Source: Pantoea agglomerans (GTDB taxonomy: Bacteria; Pseudomonadota; Gammaproteobacteria; Enterobacterales; Enterobacteriaceae). Taken from it: a DNA stretch of 64,000 bases. Shown here one piece after another: positions 41,656-50,816 of this stretch (the first letter of the stretch is position 1; each line of letters opens with the position of its first letter). The translations under genes were made by a program, and so were the position numbers. The notes beneath the pieces were generated by a model. It did not search any database. It was not told where the DNA came from and worked only from the letters and a program-made list of their open reading frames with translations. The DNA lies in contig NZ_CP083809.1 in assembly GCF_020149765.1 (NCBI RefSeq), positions 868,001 to 932,000 of the forward strand, read 5' to 3'.

Positions 41656-43419
41656 CTAATCGTTCAGCTGGACGGGGCGGTAATCGGTTCCACCGCGGCG
41701 GCGGATAAAAACCGGCTGGAGACGGGTACGCTGGGCTGGAGTGACATTGAGAACCACGCGGACTATAAGGTGGAGCACCAGAGCGCGGGCATCAGCACGG
41801 GCGGCAGCATCGCCGGTCAGTTTGCCGGGAACATGGCGAACGGGCTGCTGGTGGGGGCGAACCACAGCGGCAGCGACAGCTCAACGACGAAGGCGGCGGT
41901 GAGCGAGGGCGCGATAGTTATCCGCGACGGGGAGAAGCAGACGCAGGACGTGAGCGGGCTGAGCCGGGACGTGGCGCACGCTAACCAGACGCTGTCGCCG
42001 ATATTCGACAAGGAAAAAGAGCAGAACCGGCTGCAGGAGGCGCAGCTGATAGGTGAGATTGGCAACCAGGCGGCGGATATTGCCCGGACGGAGGGGCAGA
42101 TACGGGCCACGAACGCCGGTAAGGCGGAGCTGGCGAAGAACGGCATAAAAGAGCCGGGCGAAGACGCGTCGACGAAAGAGTGGGCAAGGTATAACGAGAA
42201 GCTGACGGCGACGGACAGCTATAAGGCGGCGCAGCAGCAGTGGGGAACGGGCAGCGCCATCCAGCAGGGCATTCAGGCGGCGACGGCGGCGGTGCAGGGT
42301 CTGGCGGGCGGCAGCCTGGCGCAGGCGGCCAGCGGAGCGGCGGCGCCTTACCTGGCGGAGGTCATCAAACAGACCGCGCCGGATGAAGCCAGCCGTATAA
42401 TGGCTCATGCGGCCGTAGCCGGAGTGATAGCTGCAGCACAGGGCAATTCAGCGCTGTCCGGCGCGGCTGGCGCAGCGACCACGGCGGCAATGGGTGAAGC
42501 CATCAAGAATGCGCTGTATGGCAACGTGCCGGTCAGCCAGCTGAGCGAGGAGCAGAAGCAGACGCTGGTCGCACTGGGCACGGTTGCGGCAGGGCTGGCT
42601 GGCGGCCTTACCGGTAACTCAGCAGCTGACGCGGTCACAGGCGCACAGGCTGGCCAGAATGAAATCAGTAACAATATGTTCAGCGCGGGCATGTTGCAGC
42701 AGATGCTGGCACAGGAAACGCTGAACTCGGCGGCGATGGCCGAAGCGGGTAAAGGCGGTGCAAACGAGCAGGCGGCGCTGGCGCTGACCAAAAAGGTAAA
42801 AGAAGGACTGGATGCAGCATGCCTGGCAAATCCCGGCTGCGTATTGATGGCAATAGTATCGGCGCAGAGCCAGCAGCATACGAATGGAGCAGGCAGCAAA
42901 ACTGAAACCGTGCCGGTTAATGATGATTTGACCGGAGGAAAGCTGGTGAATCCGGCTGCGGATGAAACTAAAGGGACGTCGCTGGTTACGCCGGATCGGT
43001 CGCCGGGACAGGGAGTAAGCCATACAGGAAATACTGAAGGTGCGCCTGATACGGGCGGTAATACCACGGTAACGCCGGTCTTTGGACAAGATATAAATGA
43101 TTATATCTATTTGGCTGAAGGTGACAAACCTGCAAATTTATCTCCTGAAGGAAGCGCAAGAGCAGGAGCGTTTAATGAGGCTAAACGTCAATCAGGTATC
43201 CCAGTCAGCCAAAGCCCGAGCAAAGTTCATCCAAACGTAGATAAACGCGGTAATCCACAACCCGGATATATATATGAATTTGATGTACCAAAATCAGGTG
43301 GTGGTACAGAAAAAATATATATTAGGGATGACGCCGGCGGGCATTTCTTTGGTGAGGAAAATCCTCAGAACCGAGGGCCACATTTTAACGATCCTAAAGG
43401 AAATCATTATGATTACTAA
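41656..43419 (+). CDS. Orphan CdiA-CT module 3, 588 open codons, nuclease-like tip
   Basis: No true start: the frame opens after TAA at 41653-41655 and enters the 438-bp cdiA repeat; GTG at 41770 is the first usable codon. The pre-toxin part follows cdiA, but the VENN position reads NEISNN. The next part (EVIKQTAPDEASRI and onward) is unlike the other modules. The tip (from about 43,080) contains FDVPKSGGGTEKIYIRDDAG and GHFFGEENPQNRGPHFND: clustered His, Asn and Asp residues suggest a metal-dependent nuclease. The tip is fully open, so it could become active if moved onto cdiA by recombination. Confidence 0.75.
   Translation, partial: LIVQLDGAVIGSTAAADKNRLETGTLGWSDIENHADYKVEHQSAGISTGGSIAGQFAGNMANGLLVGANHSGSDSSTTKAAVSEGAIVIRDGEKQTQDVSGLSRDVAHANQTLSPIFDKEKEQNRLQEAQLIGEIGNQAADIARTEGQIRATNAGKAELAKNGIKEPGEDASTKEWARYNEKLTATDSYKAAQQQWGTGSAIQQGIQAATAAVQGLAGGSLAQAASGAAAPYLAEVIKQTAPDEASRIMAHAAVAGVIAAAQGNSALSGAAGAATTAAMGEAIKNALYGNVPVSQLSEEQKQTLVALGTVAAGLAGGLTGNSAADAVTGAQAGQNEISNNMFSAGMLQQMLAQETLNSAAMAEAGKGGANEQAALALTKKVKEGLDAACLANPGCVLMAIVSAQSQQHTNGAGSKTETVPVNDDLTGGKLVNPAADETKGTSLVTPDRSPGQGVSHTGNTEGAPDTGGNTTVTPVFGQDINDYIYLAEGDKPANLSPEGSARAGAFNEAKRQSGIPVSQSPSKVHPNVDKRGNPQPGYIYEFDVPKSGGGTEKIYIRDDAGGHFFGEENPQNRGPHFNDPKGNHYDY
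41665..42102 (+). repeat. 438-bp direct repeat, copy 2 (start of orphan module 3)
   Basis: Gap-free, near-identical counterpart of 38699-39136; the left border is abrupt against AT-rich DNA that follows the Imm35 pseudogene. Confidence 0.9.
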
Positions 43420-44032
43420 TGTCTTTTTGAGGTATGCAGAGGATGTATCAACAGCTAATGATATAGCTGATTTTTATAGCCGTTATTCTATAGAAGGTAT
43501 AAATATTTCTGCGGTTAGTTGGGAGTTTACTAAACAGACAAGAAGAGACGGTAGCGAAGAGTTATTAAAGATGATGATAAAAAAATTATTATCAGTTAAT
43601 GATCTGGAGGGGGCGGAAATGAGGGTTGTAGTTGAACTTTCGGCTGTGCAGCCTGATAGCGCTATAGTTAACCATAAAAAATTATGGGGGCTGCTTCAAG
43701 ATCGAGGTATTAATGTTGACAAAGTGTCCGATAAAATCAGTTTTCTGCAAAAACAAAATGATGGGTTGAGGGTTTCAGGAACTGGAATAATTGATTTGTC
43801 TCAGAATGGGGTGATTGGTAGCCTGATAAATACTGAAATTAACGTTTATTTTTCTATAAGCCGATATAAATTTAAAGAAATAGATTATGGAAAGGGACGG
43901 TCTCACTGGATGAATGAAACCTGGAAAGAAGGGGGGGTTGTTTTTTTTGCATTAGGATTTTTTGACGAACCATCTTGTGAAATTGTGGCAATGGGTAATA
44001 AGAAAGAACTTCGTAATCTCATTACTGATTAG
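43409..44032 (+). CDS. Orphan immunity protein of module 3, 207 aa
   Basis: ATG at 43409 overlaps the toxin stop by 11 bp, GGA upstream; MITNVFLRYAEDVSTANDIA. A longer in-frame start at 43274 would lie wholly inside the toxin and is not used. No known family recognised. Soluble, with no membrane segment. Context alone names it as the cognate immunity. Confidence 0.65.
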   Translation: MITNVFLRYAEDVSTANDIADFYSRYSIEGINISAVSWEFTKQTRRDGSEELLKMMIKKLLSVNDLEGAEMRVVVELSAVQPDSAIVNHKKLWGLLQDRGINVDKVSDKISFLQKQNDGLRVSGTGIIDLSQNGVIGSLINTEINVYFSISRYKFKEIDYGKGRSHWMNETWKEGGVVFFALGFFDEPSCEIVAMGNKKELRNLITD

Positions 44033-44102
44033 AATACTGTGACGTCACACAGCTAATTTAACTTGAATTTATGAGCCTATAGTCGCCAGAAAAAATTTAG
44101 TA

Positions 44103-44464
44103 ATGATGAGACAACTACGAGAAGAATCATTACCCCATGCAATGCATAAGCAACAGCAGGAAATGATAGCGGTATGTCCTTCCAGTTCCTCTGCTTGTAA
44201 AGAAAATAGCGAGACATTCCGGCTGAACTAAGCAAAGCAGGTGCATCGGCCGGATATGCGGTTGGTAATGTTATCGAAGTTACTGTGGGTAAAATATTAA
44301 ATCATGTATCGAAGCAATATGAATGGGTACCGTCTGGCGTATGGACGATTACGAAGCCTGTATCCCAGCACCCTTTACCATCAGTTGCAGGGGATATTGG
44401 AGATTCTATAGCATCAGGTTTGGTGCCAAGTTATTTGGAGAAAAAAGAGGAGGCTAATAAATGA
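44103..44464 (+). pseudogene. Toxin remnant of module 4 (frameshifted)
   Basis: The first frame reads QQQEMIAVCPSSSSACKENS, which resembles the pre-toxin stretch after VENN in many CdiA proteins. It shifts frame near 44,220 and continues IPAELSKAGASAGYAVGNVI, then SKQYEWVPSGVWTITKPVSQ, ending EEANK-TGA. The tail is clearly homologous to that of module 5. The stop overlaps the next ORF by 4 bp (ATGA). Confidence 0.65.
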
Positions 44465-44691
44465 TAAAGAGTCTCATAGTGTTAGTTAAGGTTTTTGTGC
44501 TATTGTTATTAGCAATGGGTTTTATAGTTGCAGCCTTCTTCTTCTTTTTTGAAGGGTTAAATTATTTATCTGAAGGTGTTTTTAGTTTCGATAAGCTATG
44601 GCGAGGTTTAAAAGGTGCTTTGTTTGGGGCTATTCCCGCTAGTCTTATTTTATGGTTTTTCTATTATCTTGTGCCTTTATTAAAAAAATGA
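44461..44691 (+). CDS. Orphan membrane immunity protein of module 4, 76 aa
   Basis: MIKSLIVLVKVFVLLLLAMG begins a long first helix and GAIPASLILWFFYYLVPLLK the second. Size, two-helix layout and overlap with the toxin tail match the module 5 and resident cdiI genes. It fits immunity to membrane-acting toxins. No ribosome site other than AGGAGG within the toxin end (44449-44454). Confidence 0.65.
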   Translation: MIKSLIVLVKVFVLLLLAMGFIVAAFFFFFEGLNYLSEGVFSFDKLWRGLKGALFGAIPASLILWFFYYLVPLLKK

Positions 44692-44740
44692 TTAATTCCT
44701 ATTAAGATATTCTTTATGTAAAGCTCCTGTTCTGAATGAT

Positions 44741-44829
44741 ACGGGCAGTGCCATCCAGCAGGGTATTCAGGCGGCGACGGCGGCGATGCAGGGGCTGGCG
44801 GGAGGGGCAACCTGGCGCAGGCGGCCAGA
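44741..44829 (+). pseudogene. Fragment of cdiA pre-toxin repeat (module 5)
   Basis: GSAIQQGIQAATAAMQGLAG in one frame, then a frameshift in the following ...AACCTGGCGCAGGCGGCC stretch; matches 42,249-42,330 and related positions in the other modules. Both borders are abrupt. Confidence 0.7.
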
Positions 44830-44897
44830 AATGCGTCAATTCATAACTCATTGATGCCCAATGATTAACCTGAAGCTAAGTAGCTTACGATAAACTC

Positions 44898-45287
44898 GCT
44901 GGCACAGGCAGTTGGAACCAGTGCAGCGGGAATAGCGGCGGGCATTGGCAAAATATCACGGCAGGTAAAGGTTATAACCCCACAATGGCGTGGAATGCGG
45001 CAGGGGGGTATTATCAGGCTGAAATCAGCGGTGACGATCCTTTTATGACAGCACTGCTGAGCAAGGCTGGTTATGCAGCAGGTAACGTTATCAAAGTGCC
45101 AATGGATAAAATATTTAACCCTGTCTCGAAACAGTATGAATGGGTGCCGACAGGCGTATGGACAATAACTAAACCAGTACCGCAAAGTTCAGTACCATCA
45201 GTAATGGGGAACTTAGGGGATACTTTTGTTTCAGGCGCAACCGGAGATGCTTTGAATAAAACCTTATCTGGAGGTAAGAATGAATAA
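44898..45287 (+). pseudogene. Toxin remnant of module 5
   Basis: AQAVGTSAAGIAAGIGK, a one-base shift near 44,953, then NITAGKGYNPTMAWNAAGGY to the end; YEWVPTGVWTITKPVPQSSV is shared with module 4. The last 100 codons are open from ATG 44985 but are only a toxin tail. Stop overlaps the following immunity gene by 8 bp. Confidence 0.65.
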
Positions 45288-45510
45288 AAATGAAAATCGA
45301 AAATCTATAGGAGCGTTGTTTTTTTTGTGCTTTTGTATATGTATAGCTTTGGTTCTTATTGGGACGTTTTCTTATCTTTTACGAGGTTGGTTGCTTTGGG
45401 ATTTTAATAAGCCATTCCCTTTTGGAAAGAATGAGATTGCTATAATATTGAAAATTAGCTTGCTGGGTCTTCCGACAGGATTTGTGTTTTGGGTTTTCAA
45501 TATTCGTTAG
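45280..45510 (+). CDS. Orphan membrane immunity protein of module 5, 76 aa
   Basis: MNKNENRKSIGALFFLCFCI then a long hydrophobic helix, and a second helix near IILKISLLGLPTGFVFWVFN. GGAGG lies 6 nt upstream inside the toxin tail. Same size and topology as the module 4 protein but little sequence identity, as expected for immunity proteins that track different toxin tips. Confidence 0.65.
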   Translation: MNKNENRKSIGALFFLCFCICIALVLIGTFSYLLRGWLLWDFNKPFPFGKNEIAIILKISLLGLPTGFVFWVFNIR

Positions 45511-45770
45511 GGCTGTAATTATTTACGGCCATTGCAAATGTTGCAATGAATCCGGTTAATGAACAGCGGGCAGACGCGGTAGCAACGTGTACAGACCGAG
45601 AAGATCAATATAAATCTGAGCACCTATTTTGTTAGTCCATGAGTACGAGTAAAAACTTTTCGAATATTGTGAAATATTATAAGTTTTATTTATAAATACA
45701 TAAAAAGAATTATTTTCATTATAAGTTGGAGGTTTTGTGAGATTTGTAGCAGTAACCCCCTTTACTTTAA
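45511..45770. other. AT-rich spacer between modules 5 and 6
   Basis: No supported gene. A short hairpin (GGCTGTAA with TTACGGCC) lies just after the immunity stop. The rest is AT-rich with many stops in all frames and ends where high-GC cdiA-like sequence starts. Confidence 0.5.
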
Positions 45771-47471
45771 TTTAACCGGCTGCATGAGGAGCAGCTGATT
45801 GGGAAGATTGGCAACCAGGCGGCGGATATTGCCCGGACGGAGGGGCAGATAGCGGCGACGAAAGCTGCGAACGAGCGGATAAAGACGGTGACGCCAGAGC
45901 AGCTGAAGGCGGCGGAAGCGGAATGGCGGAAGGCGAATCCGGGCAAAGAGCCGACGACGAACGATATCAGCGGTCAGGCTTACCAGACCTTCTATAACCA
46001 GGCGTTTAATGAGAGCAGGTTCGGCACCGGCGGGAAGATTCAGCAGGCGATTCAGGCGGCGACGGCGGCGGTGCAGGGTCTGGCGGGGGGCAACCTGGCG
46101 CAGGCGGCCAGCGGAGCGGCTGCGCCTTACCTGGCGCAGGTCATTCACGACATGACCACCACAAAAGGCCCGGACGGCAAAGATGTTGTTAACGTCGAGG
46201 CGAACCTGATGGCGCATGCGGTGGTTGGCGCGGTAACGGCTTACGCGGCAGTCAACAGCGCGCTGGCGGGCGCCTCGGGCGCGGCGATGGGCGAGTATAT
46301 CGCGCAGCAGATGTACCCGGGGGTTAAACGTGAAGACCTGACGGAGGAGCAGCGCCAGACGATAAGCGCGCTGGGTACGCTGGCGGCCGGACTGGCGGGC
46401 GGCGTGGCGGGCGACAGCACATCGGGCTCAGTGGCGGGAGCGCAGGCGGGAAGGAATGCGGTTGAGAATAACTATTTGGGTAATCAACAACGCCTGGAAC
46501 GGGATAAAGAATTCGATGCCTGTAAGAGGAGTGTGTCCTGCCAGATGCAAGTGGGGGCTAAGTGGGATGCTATCGATCTTGGTCAGGAGACCGCCTACGG
46601 AGCTGGTATGCTGGTTGGTGTTCCTTAGTGACTTAGTGATGCAGTCGAAGGTTTATCGAAATCCATCACAAACCCTGCTGAAACCTACGATGCCATCAAA
46701 CAACTCATAGCAAGCGATGACATCTTTAGCACTTTGTCGGATGCTATAAAGCAAAGTTACATTGACCGTATTAATCTGATGGAGTCCGAGTATCAGAGGG
46801 CTGGTGCCGGTGGTGCGTACAATGCTGGTGTTGAGCTGGTAAACTCGTGTCAGAACTTATTGGTACTGTACCGGTGGAGTTGGAGTTGTAAAAACGAGTA
46901 CGGCTCTGACAGAGAAGAGAGTTGCAAAATTCGCATCCAAAGCCGAAAAGACTATACCTGACATAACTTCATCAGCCTGGAAACCTGACGAAGGTGAATT
47001 TAGTCAAAAACCAGATAAAACAGTTAATAATGTAGAGCATAAAGAGGGCGCATATGATGGAAATTCACTACCTTATAAAGATACGATTGGTACTGTAGCG
47101 GATGGTAAATACTATATAGATATTCTTTCTCCTGAAGCGAGACAACATATATTATATAGTGAAGGTTCTACTAGTGGTGGTCATACTTTCCCAGACAATC
47201 CCGGTAAAACAACTTTTCCGTCGAATTGGGCAGCAGAAAAGATAGTTCATGAAATAGGGGATATTGCTACTTGACCGAGTACTAAATGGTATGCGCAGAC
47301 AGGCACTGGCGGATTATATACTAGCAAGGGGATCCAGCAAAATGGGTTGTCTATGAAGTTTGAGATGGTGTAAGGCTTCGTGTTGTATATCAACCAGCTA
47401 CTGGATAGGTAATAACAGCATTTCCTGATGGCAAATCTATTCCAGCACAGTCTGAACCGATAAAGAAATAG
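45771..47471 (+). pseudogene. Orphan CdiA-CT module 6, decayed EndoU-type nuclease
   Basis: The first 286 codons (to 46628) are an open pre-toxin frame with VENN at 46461-46472. After TAG and TGA at 46626-46631 the same frame continues (DAVEGLSKSITNPAETYDAI), then at least two frameshifts (near 46,835-46,870) lead to ILSPEARQHILYSEGSTSGG, HTFPDNPGKTTFPSNW, EKIVHEIGDIAT and WYAQTGTGGLYTSKG. These are the hallmarks of the bacterial EndoU RNase domain. Further stops at the codons after DIAT, EV and PATG show advanced decay. It ends at TAG 47469-47471, 14 bp before its immunity gene. Confidence 0.8.
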
Positions 47472-47485
47472 CAAGGAATATATAA

Positions 47486-47740
47486 ATGTTCGGTAACAGA
47501 ATTACCCAGTTAGGGGAAGGCTTTGAAGATCGGTTAGAATCAGCTTTGATAGAAGGGGCTTTAGATTATATCCAATATAATGAAGAGCCTCTTGCCTTTG
47601 AGATATTATGTGATCATATAAGTGAATATAATGTTGCGATAACTTCAGAAGAATATGAAAAGATAGCCAATCTTATAAAGGAAATGAACTTAAATATAAA
47701 TGAGGCTCCATTTAAATATTTAAAACAGTTAGTAATATAA
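47486..47740 (+). CDS. Orphan immunity protein, MafI-like, 84 aa
   Basis: MFGNRITQLGEGFEDRLESA, LAFEILCDHISEYNVAITSE and EEYEKIANLIKEMN match the pattern of MafI-family immunity proteins, which protect against MafB/CdiA EndoU nucleases, in agreement with the EndoU remnant just upstream. AAGGAA lies 8 nt before the start. It is intact although its toxin is dead. Confidence 0.75.
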   Translation: MFGNRITQLGEGFEDRLESALIEGALDYIQYNEEPLAFEILCDHISEYNVAITSEEYEKIANLIKEMNLNINEAPFKYLKQLVI

Positions 47741-47742
47741 AT

Positions 47743-47775
47743 AAAAAATCCCGCTTCTACCCCAGCGGGATTTTT
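47743..47775 (+). terminator. Terminator after the MafI-like gene
   Basis: TCCCGCT and AGCGGGA around an 8-nt loop, followed by TTTTT; starts within a few bases of the stop codon. Confidence 0.85.
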
Positions 47776-47789
47776 ATCTGCTTTACCCT

Positions 47790-47898
47790 TCAGTGGCCAG
47801 TCGGACAATTAGTTGCCCGGCTCGGCAGCACCTCAATCTTCTGTGCCGTCTCAAATTCTAGCATTTTCTCCCAGTTGCCCTTAAGCGTAATGGAAAGA
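47790..47898 (-). pseudogene. SymE-like gene fragment
   Basis: Minus-strand frame LSITLKGNWEKMLEFETAQK ending with TGA at 47790; corresponds to the C-terminal AbrB-like half of the SymE-type protein at 50817-51053 (PSLHLKDNLLEEAGFETGQL). The N-terminal half is missing. Confidence 0.55.
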
Positions 47899-47936
47899 AA
47901 AGGTGTAAACGTTCGTGAATCCCGGATATAACCGAC

Positions 47937-48521
47937 AGTATATCTGCGGTAGCACAAGGTTATGTCGAGACGAAGCAGGGATTAGAAATTGCAGCGGCTT
48001 AAATGACATCATTATTTGGTCAGGCTGTGGCTAATAAAGTTACAGCATTAGTTGATAAAACGAAAAAATATCCTTCAGGGATTGGTTTTAAAAATTAATC
48101 AACCGGAACACTTAGCTCAACTTGATGGATATTCGCAGAAGAAAGGAATTAGCGGTGCATATAAAGCCGATGCCTTCAAAAAAGCTTTGGTTGATAATAA
48201 TGTGGAATTATTTCTGAAACTCCAACAGGAATCAAAGGTATTGCTCAGGTTCAGTATTAAATCCCCAAAAAAGATGCTACTGGGAATACGACTGGTAAAT
48301 ATAAAGGAAATGGATCCAAGCCATTTGAGAAAACCATTTATGATTGTGAAATATTTACAGATGAGAAAATGTTGCAACTTGGTCAAGAGGCAGCGGCAAG
48401 TGATTATGCCAATGCAATAAAGAATGGATTCCAGGCATATGATGCAAAAGCCGGTGGTGTTACGTTCAGAGTATATATTGATCAAAAAATAGGCGTTGTA
48501 AGTAACTTCCACCCGAAATAG
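47937..48521 (+). pseudogene. Toxin remnant of module 7, paralogue of the module 8 toxin
   Basis: Reads AVAQGYVETKQGLEIAAA, TAA, MTSLFGQAVANKVTALVDKT, KYPSGIGFK; then a one-base insertion near 48,095, QPEHLAQLDGYSQKKGISGA, a one-base deletion near 48,207, SETPTGIKGIAQVQY, TAA, KDATGNTTGKYKGNG and [20 protein letters not shown] to HPK-TAG. The same domain is intact in module 8. Two stops and two compensating indels inactivate it. Confidence 0.8.
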
Positions 48522-48529
48522 GAGTAACT

Positions 48530-48895
48530 ATGAATAAATATATATTTGAATTGCCATATGAACGTTCTGAGCCGGGTTGGACCATAAGATCATACTTTGA
48601 CCTTATATATAATGAAAATAGGTTGTTGGACGCTGTAGAAAGTATAGTTAACAAAGAATCTTATATTTTGGATGGGATTTATTGTAACTTTCCTGATATG
48701 AATAGTTATGATGAAAGCGAACATTTTGAAGGTGTTGAATTCGCTGTCGGCTATCCCCCAGATGAAGACGACATAGTGATCGTAAGCGAAGAAACCTGTT
48801 TTGAATATGTTCGTCTGGCCTGTGAAAAATACCTTCAGTTACACCCCGAAAATACTGAAAAGGTAAAAAAATTACTGTCTAAAATCCCATCCTGA
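48530..48895 (+). CDS. Orphan CdiI immunity protein of module 7, 121 aa
   Basis: [20 protein letters not shown], with the core [20 protein letters not shown] shared nearly word for word with the module 8 protein. This family (CdiI_3-like, named from memory) is known beside CdiA ribonuclease toxins. GGAG lies 5 nt before ATG. Intact next to a dead toxin. Confidence 0.75.
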   Translation: MNKYIFELPYERSEPGWTIRSYFDLIYNENRLLDAVESIVNKESYILDGIYCNFPDMNSYDESEHFEGVEFAVGYPPDEDDIVIVSEETCFEYVRLACEKYLQLHPENTEKVKKLLSKIPS

Positions 48896-48901
48896 GTAAA
48901 G

Positions 48902-48931
48902 ATCCCGGCAACTGCGCCGGGATATTACTTT
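48902..48931 (+). terminator. Terminator after module 7
   Basis: ATCCCGGC and GCCGGGAT form a perfect 8-bp stem, followed by ATTACTTT; 6 bp after the immunity stop. Confidence 0.7.
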
Positions 48932-48937
48932 AACCGT

Positions 48938-50383
48938 CAGGCTTACCAGACCTTCTATAACCAGGCGTTCAGTGAGAGCGGGTTCGGCACCGGCGGCAAG
49001 ATTCAGCAGGCGATTCAGGCGGCGACGGCGGCGGTGCAGGGTCTGGCGGGGGGCAACCTGGCGCAGGCGGCCAGCGGAGCGGCTGCGCCTTACCTGGCGC
49101 AGGTCATTCACGACATGACCACCACGAAAGGCCCGGACGGCAAAGAAGTGGTGAACGTCGAGGCGAACCTGATGGCGCACGCGGTGGTAGGCGCGGTAAC
49201 GGCTTACGCGGCGGGCAACAGCGCGCTGGCGGGCGCCTCGGGCGCAGTGATGGGCGAATTTATCGCGCAGCAGATGTATCCGGGAGTTAAGCGTGAGGAC
49301 CTGACGGAAGAGCAGCGCCAGACGATAAGCGCGCTGGGTACGCTGGCGGCGGGACTGGCGGGCGGCGTGACGGGCGACAGCACGGCGGGCGCAGTGGCGG
49401 GAGCGCAGGCGGGAAGGAATGCGGTTGAGAATAACTGGCTGAGCGTGCAGGAGAAGACAGAGCTCGAGATAGCGAAACAGACGCTTAAAAACAGTAAAGC
49501 TCCGGCTGAGCGTGAAAAGGCGCATAAAATCAATGAGTTGCGCGAGAAAAATATCGCCAGTGATAAAGCTGTTATTGATGCGTGTGGTAACGGTAATGCA
49601 GCCAGTGATGCCTGCGCTGGCGCAAGGCTGAAAGTGATCGGGGCGAAAGGAGAGTACGAAACCGGGCAGTACAATAATAAAGTCAGCCAGATGTATCCTG
49701 ATGCCTACGGTCAGATAGTGAACCTGCTGAATATCACCAGCGTTGATGCACAGAATCAGCAGCAGGTTAAGGATGCAATGGTTAATTATGCAATGGTGCA
49801 GCTTGGGGTTGATAAGGCGACGGCTGGGAACTATGTCGAAACCTATGACGGGATGAAGGCGGTTGCCGCTTCGATGACACCAGTATTGGGTGCGGCGGCT
49901 GTCAGTAAACTCAGTAGACTGGCTGAAAAGGTTGTTGTTTATCCATCGGGAATTAATTTCAAAATTGAACAACCAAAACATCTGGCAACCGTCGATGGTT
50001 TTACACAGAAAAATGGGATCTCAGGTGGTCATAATGCCAGTGCATTTTATGATGCGGCGAAAGAATACAATGTGAAGATAGTCAGTGAAACACCGACGGA
50101 TGTTAAGGGTATTACAGAGGTGAAATATCTGGTTCCAACCAAGAACAGGGATGGAAGCCTTACTGGTGAATACAAAGCAGCACCAGAAACTAAAACCATA
50201 TACGATCCAAAGGTATTTACAGATGAGAAAATCCTGGAGCTTGGGCAACAGGCTGCTGCTAATGGTTTCAAGGAAGCGATGAATAGCCCGAACGGTACAG
50301 CGAATGTTATGTCAGGCGGTGTTAGCTTCAGGATATATGTTGATAAATCTACAGGTACGATACGGAACTTCCATCCGAATTAA
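48938..50383 (+). CDS. Orphan CdiA-CT module 8, 481 aa open frame, ribonuclease-type tip
   Basis: High-GC pre-toxin sequence begins abruptly at 48,936 right after a terminator and matches 45,973 onward in module 6. No start codon near the border; GTG at 49034 is the first usable. VENN at 49423-49434 is followed by a helical pre-toxin domain (LSVQEKTELEIAKQTLKNSK; SDACAGARLKVIGAKGEYET) and the tip VVYPSGINFKIEQPKHLATV through GGVSFRIYVDKSTGTIRNF to HPN. The tip is completely open. Domain family unresolved; ribonuclease is inferred from its immunity family. Confidence 0.75.
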   Translation, partial: QAYQTFYNQAFSESGFGTGGKIQQAIQAATAAVQGLAGGNLAQAASGAAAPYLAQVIHDMTTTKGPDGKEVVNVEANLMAHAVVGAVTAYAAGNSALAGASGAVMGEFIAQQMYPGVKREDLTEEQRQTISALGTLAAGLAGGVTGDSTAGAVAGAQAGRNAVENNWLSVQEKTELEIAKQTLKNSKAPAEREKAHKINELREKNIASDKAVIDACGNGNAASDACAGARLKVIGAKGEYETGQYNNKVSQMYPDAYGQIVNLLNITSVDAQNQQQVKDAMVNYAMVQLGVDKATAGNYVETYDGMKAVAASMTPVLGAAAVSKLSRLAEKVVVYPSGINFKIEQPKHLATVDGFTQKNGISGGHNASAFYDAAKEYNVKIVSETPTDVKGITEVKYLVPTKNRDGSLTGEYKAAPETKTIYDPKVFTDEKILELGQQAAANGFKEAMNSPNGTANVMSGGVSFRIYVDKSTGTIRNFHPN

Positions 50384-50401
50384 GGCGTTGGATAAATAAA
50401 T

Positions 50402-50767
50402 ATGAGTAAAAACTTGTTCGAGATGTCAGATGTTTACTCCGGCCTTAATGAGGTCGTTGTAGGTTATTTCAACATCATGTCATCTGGTAGGAATTTTCTG
50501 GAAGTTATTGAGCATATTGTTGAGAGAAGTGGCTTTAACACTGATGGTGCCTACTGCAACTTTCCTGATATGAATAGCTTCGATGAAAGCGAGCATTTTG
50601 AGGGTGTTGAATTTGCTGTAGGTTATCCGCCTTCTGAAGCGGAGACCGTCATTGTCAGTGAAGAAACCTGTTATCAGTATGTCCGCTTAGCCTGTGAAAA
50701 ATATCTTCACCTACATCCCGAAGAAACGGATAAAGTTAACAAATTACTGGCAAAAATCCCGTTTTAA
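50402..50767 (+). CDS. Orphan CdiI immunity protein of module 8, 121 aa
   Basis: [20 protein letters not shown]; core [20 protein letters not shown], then [20 protein letters not shown]. Paralogue of the module 7 immunity (same length; the N-terminal third has diverged, the rest is nearly constant). It starts 18 bp after the toxin stop. Confidence 0.78.
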   Translation: MSKNLFEMSDVYSGLNEVVVGYFNIMSSGRNFLEVIEHIVERSGFNTDGAYCNFPDMNSFDESEHFEGVEFAVGYPPSEAETVIVSEETCYQYVRLACEKYLHLHPEETDKVNKLLAKIPF

Positions 50768-50772
50768 AACAG

Positions 50773-50802
50773 AATATCCTGGCCCCGTGCCGGGATATTT
50801 TT
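50773..50802. terminator. Terminator between module 8 and the SymE-like gene
   Basis: AATATCC-t-GGC pairs with GCC-g-GGATATT around a 5-nt loop and runs into TTTTT on the plus strand; it lies between convergent genes. Confidence 0.75.
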
Positions 50803-50816
50803 ATCTGCCAGTTGAA

